53,117 nucleotides of DNA from Solibacteraceae bacterium (GTDB lineage: Bacteria; Acidobacteriota; Terriglobia; Bryobacterales; Bryobacteraceae), in contig JALSRK010000046.1 of the NCBI GenBank assembly GCA_026984795.1, positions 1 through 53,117 on the forward strand. The letters run 5' to 3'. This document shows, one piece after another, positions 8,513 through 18,626 of this stretch; the first letter of the stretch is position 1; every line of letters starts with the position of its first letter. The position numbers were made by a program, and so were the translations under genes. A model generated the notes under the pieces. The model was not told the origin of the DNA. It worked only from the letters and a program-made list of their open reading frames with translations, and did no database searches.

Positions 8513-10642
8513 GTGCGGAAAGCGGTCACTGTGCTGTTGCTGGCCGCGGGCTATGCCATCGGCCAGAGCCGGACCCAGCAGCCCATCATCCGCACTACGA
8601 CGGAAGAAGTCTTGCTCGACGTCGTGGTGCGCGACAAGAAGGGGCGGCTCGTCCGGGACTTGGAACCCTCCGAGGTAGAGGTTTACGACAACGGTGTGCG
8701 CCAGAAGATCACCGGATTCCGGCTCGTCACCGGGCGGGCCGCGGTCGATCTACGCGCCGAGTCGGCCGGAGGAACGGCCCCGAAGCCTCTGGATCCGCTG
8801 CGGCAATTGCGGCTGGTGACGATCGTCTACGAGGGTCTCGACAACGAATCCCGCCGTTTGGCGCGCCGCGCCTCGCTGGAATTCCTGCGAGGCGGACTGG
8901 AGCAAAACGTTTATGTCTCGGTCTTCATGATCACTGACCATTTGCAGGTGCTGCAGCCGTTCACCAACGATCTGACATCTCTGGAGAAGGCGGTGCGCCG
9001 GGCCACCAGCGCGTCCTATCAGCAGTTCATGGCGGAAGCTGAAGCGGTCCGGCGAAAGCTGGAGCAGACCCAGGGCCAACTCGCTACCGTCGAGCAGGCC
9101 GTAGTGAGTCCCGGGAGGGGCGGAGGTTCCTCAGACGTCGCCTCGGCCGCGGCCTCGGCCCAGTTGACCCGGATGACGCTCAACATCTTGAACTTCGAAG
9201 AGAAGCTTACCCGGACGCAGCAGTCGCGCTCGTCGTTGTTTTCGATCCTGTCTCTGGTGAAGGAGCAGGCCGCTTTGCCTGGGCGCAAGACCGTGATCTA
9301 TTTCACCCGTGGCTTGCAAGTCCCGGAGAATATGACCTCGTTCTTCCGCACCACGATCAGCGAAGCGAACCGCGCCGGCGTCAGCATTTATGCGGTGGAC
9401 GCGCGAGGGCTGGTGGTGAGGACCCAGAACCGGACGGGGATCTCGATGCTGCAGTCCGCCGCCCAGGCGAGCATGAAACAGCAGACCGACATTGGGGCGT
9501 CGATCACCCCGGAACAGGTCCGTGTCTTCGATACGGCGATCGACAGCATGCACGCCGACACCCAGGAGTCCCTCGGCGTCCTGGCGACGAGCACCGGCGG
9601 TTTTCTGGTGGCGAACACGAACGATCTACGAACTCCGGTGCGGCGCATTCGCGAAGACGTATCCACCTACTATGAGGTCTCCTACGTGCCGGAGATCCCC
9701 GAGTACGATGGCAAGTTCCACAAGCTTGAAGTAAAGGTAAAACGCCCGGGGGTGAACGTACAATCCCGTTCCGGTTATTTCGCGCTGCCGCCCGACCAGG
9801 ATTCGATCTTCGCTTACGAAGCGCCGCTGTTGCGGGCGCTGAGCCAGTCACCGCTGCCGAACAGCTTATCGTTCCAGGCCTCGGCGATGCGGTTCCGGCC
9901 GAGAGAGGACGGCAGGGTTGAACTGGCGTTGGTGATGGAGGTGCCGCTCGACGAGTTACAGGCCGAGCTGAACGAGTCCAAGAGCCAGTACCGGACCGAC
10001 CTGGCGGTTCTCGCGGTCGTCAAGGACGGCAACGGCCTTGTGGTTGACCGCTTCAGCCGGGAGTTCCCCTTCCAGATTCCCGCCGATCGGCTCGACGCTT
10101 TCCGGCAACGGCATTTCCTCGACACCTACCTGCTGGCCCTCCGCCCGGGCCGCTACGTGCTCGAGAGCGCCGTGATGGACCGCTTGGGCCTGAAGCTCAG
10201 CGCCCGCCGGGTGGCGCTCATCGTTCCGCGCCCGCGTCCGGGGGTGAACCTCAGCTCGATCTGCCTGGTCCGCCGAATGGATCCACAGCCGGCCGCAGCC
10301 GCGGCGGGAGATCCCCTGCATTACCAGGGAAGGCGGGTCGTCCCGACGCTCGACGATACGGTGAAGGCGGTGGCCGGCTCGGGAGTGTCTTTCTACTTCG
10401 TCGTCTATCCCGCGGCGGCTTCCAAGGAGAAGCCACAGTTGTTCCTGCAGATCTCCAAAGACGGCCTGCCGGTGGGGACCATGTCGGCCGATCTGCCGGG
10501 CCCCGAGAAGGATGGAAGGATCCCGTACTTCGCTTCCCTGCCCTTCGACAGCTTGAAGCCCGGGCACTACGAGCTGCGGGTGATCGTCAAACAAGGGTCC
10601 TCTTCCGCCGAGCAGCACACGGTTTTCACCGTGCAGTCCTGA
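8513..10642 (+). CDS. Secreted VWFA-related protein of the acidobacterial type
   Basis: A 709-residue exported protein. A short signal peptide (VLLLAAGYAIGQS) is followed by a beta-rich region containing EVLLDVVVRDKKGRLV and DLEPSEVEVYDNG, the hallmark N-terminus of the VWFA-related family common in Acidobacteria. A von Willebrand A-like domain covers about residues 95-410. The usual metal-site DxSxS is not intact, so metal-dependent adhesion is doubtful. The C-terminal third is beta-rich and unassigned. The start is a GTG with a GGGAGG Shine-Dalgarno 7 nt upstream. The function is unknown. It is probably an extracellular or periplasmic interaction protein. Confidence 0.85.
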   Translation: MRKAVTVLLLAAGYAIGQSRTQQPIIRTTTEEVLLDVVVRDKKGRLVRDLEPSEVEVYDNGVRQKITGFRLVTGRAAVDLRAESAGGTAPKPLDPLRQLRLVTIVYEGLDNESRRLARRASLEFLRGGLEQNVYVSVFMITDHLQVLQPFTNDLTSLEKAVRRATSASYQQFMAEAEAVRRKLEQTQGQLATVEQAVVSPGRGGGSSDVASAAASAQLTRMTLNILNFEEKLTRTQQSRSSLFSILSLVKEQAALPGRKTVIYFTRGLQVPENMTSFFRTTISEANRAGVSIYAVDARGLVVRTQNRTGISMLQSAAQASMKQQTDIGASITPEQVRVFDTAIDSMHADTQESLGVLATSTGGFLVANTNDLRTPVRRIREDVSTYYEVSYVPEIPEYDGKFHKLEVKVKRPGVNVQSRSGYFALPPDQDSIFAYEAPLLRALSQSPLPNSLSFQASAMRFRPREDGRVELALVMEVPLDELQAELNESKSQYRTDLAVLAVVKDGNGLVVDRFSREFPFQIPADRLDAFRQRHFLDTYLLALRPGRYVLESAVMDRLGLKLSARRVALIVPRPRPGVNLSSICLVRRMDPQPAAAAAGDPLHYQGRRVVPTLDDTVKAVAGSGVSFYFVVYPAAASKEKPQLFLQISKDGLPVGTMSADLPGPEKDGRIPYFASLPFDSLKPGHYELRVIVKQGSSSAEQHTVFTVQS

Positions 10643-10647
10643 GGAAC

Positions 10648-10685
10648 GGCCGGCACAGCGGCGCCCGACGCGCCGGACGCCGGCC
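10648..10685 (+). terminator. Candidate nested hairpin after the VWFA-related gene
   Basis: GGCCGGC and GCCGGCC enclose an inner GGCGC/GCGCC stem, starting 6 bases after the stop codon. There is no T-run, so intrinsic termination is uncertain. Confidence 0.35.
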
Positions 10686-10699
10686 CCCATCGGTTCACA

Positions 10700-10705
10700 T
10701 ATACT
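10700..10705 (+). promoter_or_regulatory. Candidate -10 element, leaderless start of the DUF1080 gene
   Basis: TATACT lies exactly 7 nt before the ATG, which would place the transcription start on the start codon. No convincing Shine-Dalgarno or -35 element is visible. Confidence 0.5.
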
Positions 10706-10712
10706 GAACCTG

Positions 10713-12194
10713 ATGAAGCTGACACGCCGCGCTTTTCTCGCTACCACCGCTGCGATTTCCTTGTATGGCGGCGATGACTGGGTGGATCTGTTCGACGGCC
10801 GCAGCTTGACCGGTTGGACGCCGAGCGAAAACAAGAAGTCCTGGAAGGTGATGGAGGGCCAGTTGGCGGCTGACGGCCCGCGGTCGCATCTGTTCTACAC
10901 AGGGCCGGTACGCGGCGGGTCGTTCAAGAACTTCGAATTGGTGGTCGAGGCCCGGGCGCGGCACCGCGCCAACTCCGGGGTCTACTTCCACACGAACTAC
11001 CAGGAGAGCGGCTGGCCCGAGAAGGGCTTTGAGGTCCAGATCAACAACACGGCCACCGGCTCGGGCGGCTATATCGAGCGGAAGAAGACCGCCTCGCTGT
11101 ACGGCGTGCGCAACATCTATAAGCAGCTCGTGGCCGACGACGAATGGTTCCGGCTTCACGTGGCGGTCCGAGGCAAGAACATCCAGGTGCGGCTGAACGG
11201 CGCCCTGGTGGTGAACTACACCGAGCCGGATCCGCCGATCCTTGCTGAAGGAGTAACGCGGGAACGCGTGCTCGACCGGGGAACGTTCGCCCTGCAGTGC
11301 CACGACCCGGGGTCGAAGGTCTTCTTCCGGAGCATCCGCGTGCGGCCGCTGCCCGACGACACGCCGGAGCCGCCGGACGCCGCCGAGCCCGTCTCCGGCG
11401 AGCTGGCGCGGGACATCATCACCTTGGGAGCAGCGAACATTCCTCTGGTGGACTATCACGTCCACTTGAAGAGCGGCTTGGATCTGGAGCAGGCCCTGAA
11501 GCACTCGCGGCGGTGGGGCATCCAGTACGGGGTCGCGATCAACTGCGGCATCGGCCACGCCGCCGAAGACGACGCTACCGCAATCCAATTCGCCGAATCG
11601 CTCGCCGGGCAACCGGTGTTCATCGCCATGCAGGCCGAGGGCCGGGAATGGACCCGGACGTTCAGCCGCCGGGCGGTGGAACGTTTCGATTACGTCTTCA
11701 GCGATTCGATGACCTGGACGGACGACCGAGGAAAGCGGATGCGGCTCTGGATCGCCGATGAGGTCGGCGAGATCGACGATCCTCAGGCGTTCATGGAAAC
11801 GCTGGTGGACCGGACGGTGGGCATCCTCGAGAACGAGCCGATCGACATCTACGTCAACCCGACGTTCCTGCCGGCGGTGATCGCCGAGCGTTACGACGAG
11901 CTGTGGACGGAGGCCCGCATGGAGCGGGTGATCGAAGCCGCCCTTCAGAACAAGGTGGCGATCGAGATCAACAACCGGTACCGCCTGCCTTCGCCGCGGT
12001 TTCTGCGCCGGGCCAAGCAGGTGGGCTGCAAATTCGCCTTCGGAACGAACAATGCCGGAGCCCACGATCTGGGCCGCTGCGAATACGCGATCCGGATGAC
12101 CAAGGAACTCGGCCTCGGCTGGCAGGACTTCTTCGTCCCGGGGGCGTGGTGGCCGCGGGCCATCGAGCGCAAACCGGACGCGCTGCGGGCCTGA
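10713..12194 (+). CDS. DUF1080 (3-keto-disaccharide hydrolase family) fused to a metal-hydrolase-like domain
   Basis: A 493-residue protein with a Tat-like N-terminus (MKLTRRAFLATTAAISLYGG). Residues about 22-225 form a DUF1080 concanavalin-like domain (WVDLFDGRSLTGWTP, FELVVEARARHRANSGVYFH, GFEVQINNT). Members of that family bind or cleave sugars, including 3-keto-glycosides. From about residue 238 a second domain begins with DYHVHLKSG (His-x-His) and contains EINNRYRLPSP and FAFGTNNAGAHDLG, resembling PHP or amidohydrolase TIM-barrel phosphoesterases. The order suggests sugar recognition joined to a hydrolase. Nearby sulfatase, Gfo/Idh and TIM-barrel genes fit a glycan-degradation role. The second domain is an inference from motifs only. 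Confidence 0.82.
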   Translation: MKLTRRAFLATTAAISLYGGDDWVDLFDGRSLTGWTPSENKKSWKVMEGQLAADGPRSHLFYTGPVRGGSFKNFELVVEARARHRANSGVYFHTNYQESGWPEKGFEVQINNTATGSGGYIERKKTASLYGVRNIYKQLVADDEWFRLHVAVRGKNIQVRLNGALVVNYTEPDPPILAEGVTRERVLDRGTFALQCHDPGSKVFFRSIRVRPLPDDTPEPPDAAEPVSGELARDIITLGAANIPLVDYHVHLKSGLDLEQALKHSRRWGIQYGVAINCGIGHAAEDDATAIQFAESLAGQPVFIAMQAEGREWTRTFSRRAVERFDYVFSDSMTWTDDRGKRMRLWIADEVGEIDDPQAFMETLVDRTVGILENEPIDIYVNPTFLPAVIAERYDELWTEARMERVIEAALQNKVAIEINNRYRLPSPRFLRRAKQVGCKFAFGTNNAGAHDLGRCEYAIRMTKELGLGWQDFFVPGAWWPRAIERKPDALRA

Positions 12195-12263
12195 GAGGCA
12201 AGCAGCGGAATGAGTTCACGCCGGGCCGTGCGCCAAGCGCGGCAAGTATGATGAGGAAAAGCG

Positions 12264-12563
12264 ATGAGTGTGATGGTTCGATTCGGCAGGCGGGTTGCCT
12301 TCTTGCGCCGCGGAGAGTGGGTGTGCGCCGACCGTAGGTTGGAAGCGCGCCTCAACCGCGCGATGAACGAGTGGATCCAGGAAACCGGCGGCCCGCCTTT
12401 CGACGATCGCGACCAGGAGCGGACCGCGGCCAAAGAGATGGCCGCCCGTTTCGGCGGCCACATCGTCCGACGCGTCCGCCCGCCGCGCGCACGCACCGCC
12501 CAGGAATTTCTCGCCCGAAGGCAGATGGAGTTCCGCTTCACTGCAGTGGGCCGGAGCCGCTAG
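12264..12563 (+). CDS. Small basic protein of unknown function
   Basis: A 99-residue, arginine-rich, soluble protein with no signal peptide or membrane segment. I do not recognise the family. A GAGGAAAAG Shine-Dalgarno lies just before the ATG and a TATGAT hexamer 11 nt upstream, and this is the main reason to accept it. It stands alone, ending 17 bases before the convergent aminotransferase gene. Confidence 0.55.
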   Translation: MSVMVRFGRRVAFLRRGEWVCADRRLEARLNRAMNEWIQETGGPPFDDRDQERTAAKEMAARFGGHIVRRVRPPRARTAQEFLARRQMEFRFTAVGRSR

Positions 12564-12579
12564 GGCCTGGGTTCGCAGC

Positions 12580-13908
12580 TCAGCCCTCGATCGCTTCCCG
12601 CATCAGCCTCAGCGCCTCGAGGATCCGCGGCGTCTCTTCAAAGCCGTACGACAGTCTCAACTGGCGGCGTCCGCGCTCGACCAGGTCACCCCGCGGGTGC
12701 ACGCAATGCTCGCCCGGGATGTACATCACCCGGGGCTTGCGGTTCTCCGGGGGACCGTCCCAGGCCGGGTCGCCGGTGGTCCGGGTGAGCCGGCCGAAGA
12801 AGCGGGACCGCTCGTGAGTCTCGACTTCCCGGAACGTCAAGTAGTAGTAGAAACCCGCCGATCCGCCCCGGTACTCTTCCAGGTGCGGGCCGAGGTGCTC
12901 CTCGATACCGCGGCGGACGGCGAGGGCCTTTTCGCGGTAACCGGCGTTGACGCGTTCGAGCTGCTCGTTGATGGCGTTGTCCAGCAGCCAGCTAGCCATC
13001 TCCTGGGCGAACAGCGGGGCGCTGAAGCCGGTGTCGGCGGTCTTCTGGACCATGGCCTGCATGAGATCGCCGTCCCGGCCGAGCAGATAACCCACCCGCA
13101 GCGCCGGGGCCAGCACTTTGGAAAGCGTGCCGATCTCGTAGGCGATGCCCAGCTCGTCTTCCGGCAGCACGCTCTCGAACGGTTCGGCGGCGGGGTCGTG
13201 CACCAACAGCTCGTAGGCCTGGTCGAAGAAGATCGGCACCCGCCGGCCGAGGCGATCGGAGGTCTCCGCCGCCACGGCGTAGAGCGCCCGCCGGCGGCGG
13301 TTCGACAGGACGGTGCACGACGGGTTGTTGACCGTCACGACGTAGAAGAAGGAGACCTCGTGGAGCCGTTCGCCGAGGGCGGCGAGTTTGCGCTCCAGAA
13401 GAGCCAGGTCGATCCCCTCGGCATCCTCGGGGACGGCCAACACTTCGAAGCCCTTTCTTTCGAGGGCCTCGCAATAAATGTAGTACCAGGGATCGGAAGT
13501 GACGACGATGCCCCGCGGCAGCACCTGGGCGAGCGATTCCAGCACGCTGGTGGCGCCGCAAGGCCCAATGATCATTCGGTTGCGCTCGACGACCTCGGGC
13601 GGCATCCCCCGGCGGACGAGGAACCGCTTGATGGAATGGACCAGGTTCTGAGAGCCCGCCGGACCGCCGTAGTTGAAGGCCTGGCGGTAACGGACCGGGT
13701 CGGCGATGACGGCGTCCATGGCCCGGCGGAACAGATCCACTGGGATCGTCCGTTCGTTGACGTAGCCCACGCCGACGTTGATGTCGATGCCGTCGCGGAA
13801 GCCCGAGGCGAACTCGGCCATCATGCGGTTCACCGGCGCGGGAACGACGGAAGCGGCGCCGTAGGGGGAGAGCTTCACGCCGCCAAGTTGTGTCCGGGTC
13901 GTCTCCAC
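12580..13908 (-). CDS. PLP-dependent class I/II aminotransferase
   Basis: A 442-residue fold-type I aminotransferase. The cofactor lysine is Lys264 in [21 protein letters not shown] near residue 227 is the Asp/Tyr pair that contacts the pyridine ring, and VNNPSCTV matches the NNP segment. The C-terminal domain ends in LRLSYGFE, the substrate-carboxylate arginine region. It resembles the 2-aminoadipate and aromatic aminotransferase group, but the substrate is not determinable. A reading 16 codons longer begins at 13956. The GTG at 13908 is preferred because a TAGGCT hexamer (minus, 13921-13916) lies exactly 7 nt upstream, the same spacing as at other putative leaderless starts here. It is divergent from the sulfatase. 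Confidence 0.85.
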   Translation of the reverse strand: METTRTQLGGVKLSPYGAASVVPAPVNRMMAEFASGFRDGIDINVGVGYVNERTIPVDLFRRAMDAVIADPVRYRQAFNYGGPAGSQNLVHSIKRFLVRRGMPPEVVERNRMIIGPCGATSVLESLAQVLPRGIVVTSDPWYYIYCEALERKGFEVLAVPEDAEGIDLALLERKLAALGERLHEVSFFYVVTVNNPSCTVLSNRRRRALYAVAAETSDRLGRRVPIFFDQAYELLVHDPAAEPFESVLPEDELGIAYEIGTLSKVLAPALRVGYLLGRDGDLMQAMVQKTADTGFSAPLFAQEMASWLLDNAINEQLERVNAGYREKALAVRRGIEEHLGPHLEEYRGGSAGFYYYLTFREVETHERSRFFGRLTRTTGDPAWDGPPENRKPRVMYIPGEHCVHPRGDLVERGRRQLRLSYGFEETPRILEALRLMREAIEG

Positions 13909-13996
13909 AATCCTTAGCCTACACCGGTTTCGAGCCCTTCTCGGCCCGACGCGCATCGCCGGGGCGGCTCGGGTGAATTTCCTTTATCGATTACGG

Positions 13997-14002
13997 TATA
14001 CT
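13997..14002 (+). promoter_or_regulatory. Candidate -10 element, leaderless start of the sulfatase
   Basis: TATACT is separated from the ATG by 7 nt. A poor -35 match (GTGAAT, 13973-13978) lies 18 bases upstream. The divergent aminotransferase promoter is within 80 bases. Confidence 0.5.
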
Positions 14003-14009
14003 AGCGCCG

Positions 14010-15473
<1,464 letters not shown>

Positions 15474-15481
15474 GAGCTGAA

Positions 15482-16318
15482 TCAGACGAGGCTGCGCAAC
15501 AGCTCGACGGCGGCGCGGATATCGGCCAGGCGCTGGGCCTGGTCCGGCACCTCGCGTTCGATGTTCAGGGCGCCCTGGTAGCCGATCTCCTTCAGCTTCG
15601 CGATGAAGCGCGGAATGCCGACCGAACCCTGGCCCAGGGGCTTCTCCGTCCCGAGGGCGCCGGGGACGTCCTTCGGCGGCCAGTCGCCGTCCTTACAGTG
15701 CACCGACACGATGTGCGGCGCCAGCACGCCGAGCGCTTCGATCGGGTCGCCGGTGCCGTAGAGGATCATATTGGCCGGATCGAAGTTGATCCGCAGGTTG
15801 TCGCGTCCGACATCGTCGAAAAACCGCAGCAGCACGCGGGCCGGCTCCTGGCCGGTCTCGAGGGCGAAGGTCTGCCCGTGCTTCGCCGCATGATCGCAGA
15901 CGCGGCGCACCATGTCGCGCACGGCGACGTAATCCGGGTTCGAACGGTCCTCGGGCACGAACCCGATGTGGGTGGCGATGCCCGGCACGCCGACGGCGGC
16001 GGCGAAGTCGCTCACGGCGTAAGTGCGCTCCTCGCGCTCTTGCCGCGTGGCCGGGGGGATGAAGCCGACAGTGCGCTGAACAGTGGGAATGTCGGCGTAG
16101 TCCTCGCCTTTGTAAGCGGCGAAGACCGTGACCAGCGTGAAGTCCTCGGCGGCCAGGGCCTGCTTCCAGGCCTCGGCGGCGCCGTCGAGATCCAGATCGC
16201 CGGGGATCCCGAGCTGGCCGCAGCGCACGCCCAGCCCTTTCACCTCGCGAATCGTCTCCAGCGGGTCGCGGCCCGCCCAGAACATCACTCCAATCTCGAG
16301 CGGTTTCAAATCCGGCAT
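15482..16318 (-). CDS. Sugar phosphate isomerase/epimerase-like TIM barrel
   Basis: A 278-residue AP-endonuclease-2-type TIM barrel. Visible features are the N-terminal EIGVMFWAGRDP strand, THIGFVPED, LETGQEP, INFDPANMILYGTGDP, VSVHCKDGD, and the final LNIEREV, which together supply the divalent metal ligands (Glu, Asp, His, Glu). Such enzymes isomerise or epimerise keto-sugars. The ATG at 16318 overlaps the end of the oxidoreductase gene by 13 nt and gives the normal family N-terminus. A much longer reading upstream only runs through the oxidoreductase out of frame. With that neighbour it probably forms a two-step inositol-like or keto-sugar conversion. Confidence 0.88.
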   Translation of the reverse strand: MPDLKPLEIGVMFWAGRDPLETIREVKGLGVRCGQLGIPGDLDLDGAAEAWKQALAAEDFTLVTVFAAYKGEDYADIPTVQRTVGFIPPATRQEREERTYAVSDFAAAVGVPGIATHIGFVPEDRSNPDYVAVRDMVRRVCDHAAKHGQTFALETGQEPARVLLRFFDDVGRDNLRINFDPANMILYGTGDPIEALGVLAPHIVSVHCKDGDWPPKDVPGALGTEKPLGQGSVGIPRFIAKLKEIGYQGALNIEREVPDQAQRLADIRAAVELLRSLV

Positions 16319-17322
16319 TCCAGTTTCTCCCCTTTCTTCTTCCTGGCTTCGGCGAACAGCCGGGCGAGCTTCACCGCCGCGGCGGACTCCTCCGGCGGGC
16401 AGCGCTCGGGTTTGCGGCCCGCCCTGGCGCATTCGAGGAAATACTCGATCTCGGCCTGATAGCCGTCCTTGTCGGGTTTCGGCAATTCCTGTTCCGAGCC
16501 GTCTTCGCGGTAGAGCTTCGGGGGACGGCCGGCGGAGCTGTACTCGGCGGTGCCGCCGTCGAAGCTCACCGTGTACTCCATCGAGAACGGATAGGACTTG
16601 GGATGGTGCCAGCCGCCGGTGATCGTCACGGCGCCGCCGCCGGCGTAATGGAGCTGGCCGGTGATGATGTCGATGCCCCGTTTGAGATCCTCGTGGCCGA
16701 CAGCGGAGACGGCCTCCGGAAGCCCGAAGAGGTGGATGGCCATGTCGATGTCGTGGATCAGCAGGTCGACGATGCCGCCGCCGCTCTTGGAGGGATCCGG
16801 CAGCCAGTCGCCCCAGGTCGGGGCGGCGCAGCGGCGCCGGAACAGGGCCGCCCGCATGGGACCGAGCTCGCCCTTGCGGTGGATGTCGATCAGGGCGACG
16901 TAGTCCGGGAAGAAACGCAAGACCTGCGCCGCCATGACGATCTTGCCGGCCTTCTCGGCGGCCTCGATGATGCGGTCTGCCTCCTCGCCGTTCAGGGCGA
17001 AGGGCTTTTCCACCAGCACATGCTTGCCGGACTCCAGCGCCGCGATGGCCGCCGGCGCGTGCAGGTGCGTCGGCAGGCACAGATCGACGGCGTCGATGTC
17101 CGGATCGCGGACGGCGTCGGCCCAGTCGCTGTACTTGCGGGCGCGGGAGAAATCGAACTTCTCTCCTTCGACGCCCAGGTTGCCGCCGACGTCGGTCAGG
17201 TCTCCTTCCAGGGCCTTGGGAACGTTGCTGCATACGACAGCAAGTTCGACGTCCGGGATGTTCCGGAGCGCTTTGAGGTGGGTAAGGCCCATGAAACCGA
17301 GGCCGATCATTCCTAGTTTCAT
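16306..17322 (-). CDS. Gfo/Idh/MocA-family oxidoreductase
   Basis: A 338-residue NAD(P)-dependent sugar or cyclitol dehydrogenase. The Rossmann motif GLGFMG is at residues 8-13, CLPTHLHAP follows, and EKPFALN carries the catalytic Lys. The C-terminal half has the Gfo/Idh beta-sheet domain with GGGIVDLLIHDIDMAIHLFG, in which the Asp/His pair sits. The ATG at 17322 starts the fold directly. TAACAT (minus, 17338-17333) lies 10 nt upstream as a possible -10. The TIM-barrel gene follows with a 13 nt overlap, so the two are probably made together. The substrate is unknown. Confidence 0.92.
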   Translation of the reverse strand: MKLGMIGLGFMGLTHLKALRNIPDVELAVVCSNVPKALEGDLTDVGGNLGVEGEKFDFSRARKYSDWADAVRDPDIDAVDLCLPTHLHAPAAIAALESGKHVLVEKPFALNGEEADRIIEAAEKAGKIVMAAQVLRFFPDYVALIDIHRKGELGPMRAALFRRRCAAPTWGDWLPDPSKSGGGIVDLLIHDIDMAIHLFGLPEAVSAVGHEDLKRGIDIITGQLHYAGGGAVTITGGWHHPKSYPFSMEYTVSFDGGTAEYSSAGRPPKLYREDGSEQELPKPDKDGYQAEIEYFLECARAGRKPERCPPEESAAAVKLARLFAEARKKKGEKLECRI

Positions 17323-17414
17323 AGCAACGCCTATGTTATCGCAGCCGGAAAGCCCGGCGGGACGCTCCGGACCCGCCACGAAGGCGGCCCTGAAGCGGCC
17401 GCCGGAGCGCGCGG

Positions 17415-18332
17415 TCAGGCGACGGCGGCAGCTTCGAGGAACAGGGGCTGCTGCTGCGCGCTGTCGGGCCGGAACCCGGCCAAGCGGCGGGGCCAGGCGG
17501 CCACCAGGGCGGCCGGCACCGTGTGGGCGGGCAAGCCAAGCAACGACCGCATCTCCAGCGCGTTCACCACCGCGCGGCCGGCGGCGTCGTTGGTGAAGAC
17601 GACGTAGACCGCCTCGGCGAACCGCCGTAGCCGGGCGATCCGTCCGGCCCACTCCTGAAGCTCCTCGGCGCGGTAGAGATAGTCCCGGTGCGAGGCTTCC
17701 GGCCGCGGCTCGAATTCCTGGAACCAGCCGCCGTAGCCACGCCCGTGGAGCCGCACGTAGCCGATCGACGTGGTCAGGGTGGCGGCCGGCGGCATGCAGC
17801 TTTGCCGCTGCGGCTGGTCGATGTTGCAGAACCCGATGTGATAGTCGATGAGCAACCCCAGCGCCTCTTCCCGCAACCAGCTCGAATGGCGGAACTCGGC
17901 GGCGAGGGGAAAGTAGTGAAACGTGCGCCGCAGCCGGATCAGGAACTCCCGGTTCTCCTCAGTAAAGCGGAACGACCAGGGAAACTGCATGAGCACGCAG
18001 CCGAGCCGTCCGGCCTCCTGGAGCGGCCGCAGCCCCTCGATGAAGGCCGTCACCTGCCGGGAATCCAGGCTCCGCTCGTGAGTGAACGAGCGCCCCAGCT
18101 TGGCGGTGAACTGAAAGTGGGCATTGCCGCTAACTTTGCGCAGCCAGGCGCGGCTGACCTCCGGGCGCACAGGACCGTAAAAGGATGTGTTGATTTCCAG
18201 CGCGTCGAAGAACCGGCTAAGGTACTCCAGCGGGTGAAAGCCCTTCGGGCGGGGGGAGGGGTAGACGCAGCGGTCCCAATGGGGGTAGGACCAGCCGGCG
18301 ACTCCGCAGCGGATCGAGCTCGTGTACGGCAT
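17415..18332 (-). CDS. DUF72 (YecE-like) protein
   Basis: A 305-residue DUF72 TIM-barrel protein. Diagnostic motifs are GVAGWSYPHW at the start, EINTSFYG, FQFTAKLGRSFTH, LGCVLMQFPWSF, AAEFRHSSW, VRLHGRGY and VYVVFTNDAAG. The biochemical activity of DUF72 is not established. The ATG is fixed by an AGGAG Shine-Dalgarno 6 nt upstream, while an in-frame reading from 18491 runs across the promoter. Transcription probably comes from the near-consensus promoter at 18369-18397, which is flanked by repeats that look like repressor sites. It is divergent from the methyltransferase. Confidence 0.88.
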   Translation of the reverse strand: MPYTSSIRCGVAGWSYPHWDRCVYPSPRPKGFHPLEYLSRFFDALEINTSFYGPVRPEVSRAWLRKVSGNAHFQFTAKLGRSFTHERSLDSRQVTAFIEGLRPLQEAGRLGCVLMQFPWSFRFTEENREFLIRLRRTFHYFPLAAEFRHSSWLREEALGLLIDYHIGFCNIDQPQRQSCMPPAATLTTSIGYVRLHGRGYGGWFQEFEPRPEASHRDYLYRAEELQEWAGRIARLRRFAEAVYVVFTNDAAGRAVVNALEMRSLLGLPAHTVPAALVAAWPRRLAGFRPDSAQQQPLFLEAAAVA

Positions 18333-18346
18333 GGATCTCTCCTGTT

Positions 18347-18361
18347 GTTCGCCTTTTATTC
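18347..18361. promoter_or_regulatory. Downstream operator-like repeat of the DUF72 promoter
   Basis: GTTC-GCCTTTT-ATTC repeats the half-site at the same 11-base period as the copy upstream of the promoter, and it sits on the inferred transcription start. Confidence 0.45.
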
Positions 18362-18368
18362 GCCTACC

Positions 18369-18397
18369 AGCATAAGGCGGCCGCCGCCGGGAGTCAA
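18369..18397 (-). promoter_or_regulatory. Sigma70-type promoter of the DUF72 gene
   Basis: On the minus strand TTGACT (18397-18392) and TATGCT (18374-18369) are separated by exactly 17 bases. The inferred start is near 18362, giving a leader of about 29 nt with the Shine-Dalgarno at its end. Confidence 0.75.
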
Positions 18398-18419
18398 GCG
18401 AAATATTCGCTTTTTGTTC
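18396..18419. promoter_or_regulatory. Upstream operator-like repeats of the DUF72 promoter
   Basis: A perfect dyad with 7-base arms, AAGCGAA-ATA-TTCGCTT (18396-18412), overlaps the edge of the -35 element. It is combined with a direct repeat ATTC-N7-GTTC (18405-18419). The same direct-repeat pattern occurs again over the transcription start, consistent with a repressor binding both sides of the promoter. Confidence 0.5.
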
Positions 18420-18587
18420 GCCGGGACAAGCCTCTTCCCGACCAGCCGTCGGTGCCTGTGAAGCTCGCCGGGGCAAGCGGGATCGAATCACAGCCGCAGC
18501 CCCGGCGCCGGTCCACGCCCGCGCGGCCCCCGTCTTCGGCTTTCAGGTTGCAGGGACGCCGATTCTTGACTAGGCTGTAGAGAAACA

Positions 18588-18606
18588 CGTTCCTAACCCA
18601 GGAACG
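18588..18606 (+). promoter_or_regulatory. Small inverted repeat before the methyltransferase
   Basis: CGTTCC and GGAACG flank a 7-base spacer, 20 bases before the ATG. It may be an operator or a leader hairpin. No convincing -10 element is placed next to it. Confidence 0.3.
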
Positions 18607-18626
18607 GCTCGGAGGGTGCAACAACG

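Noticed and set aside
16319-17233. Apparent fusion of the TIM barrel to an upstream domain
   Set aside because: The extra codons are the Gfo/Idh gene read in another frame. The true barrel start is the ATG at 16318.
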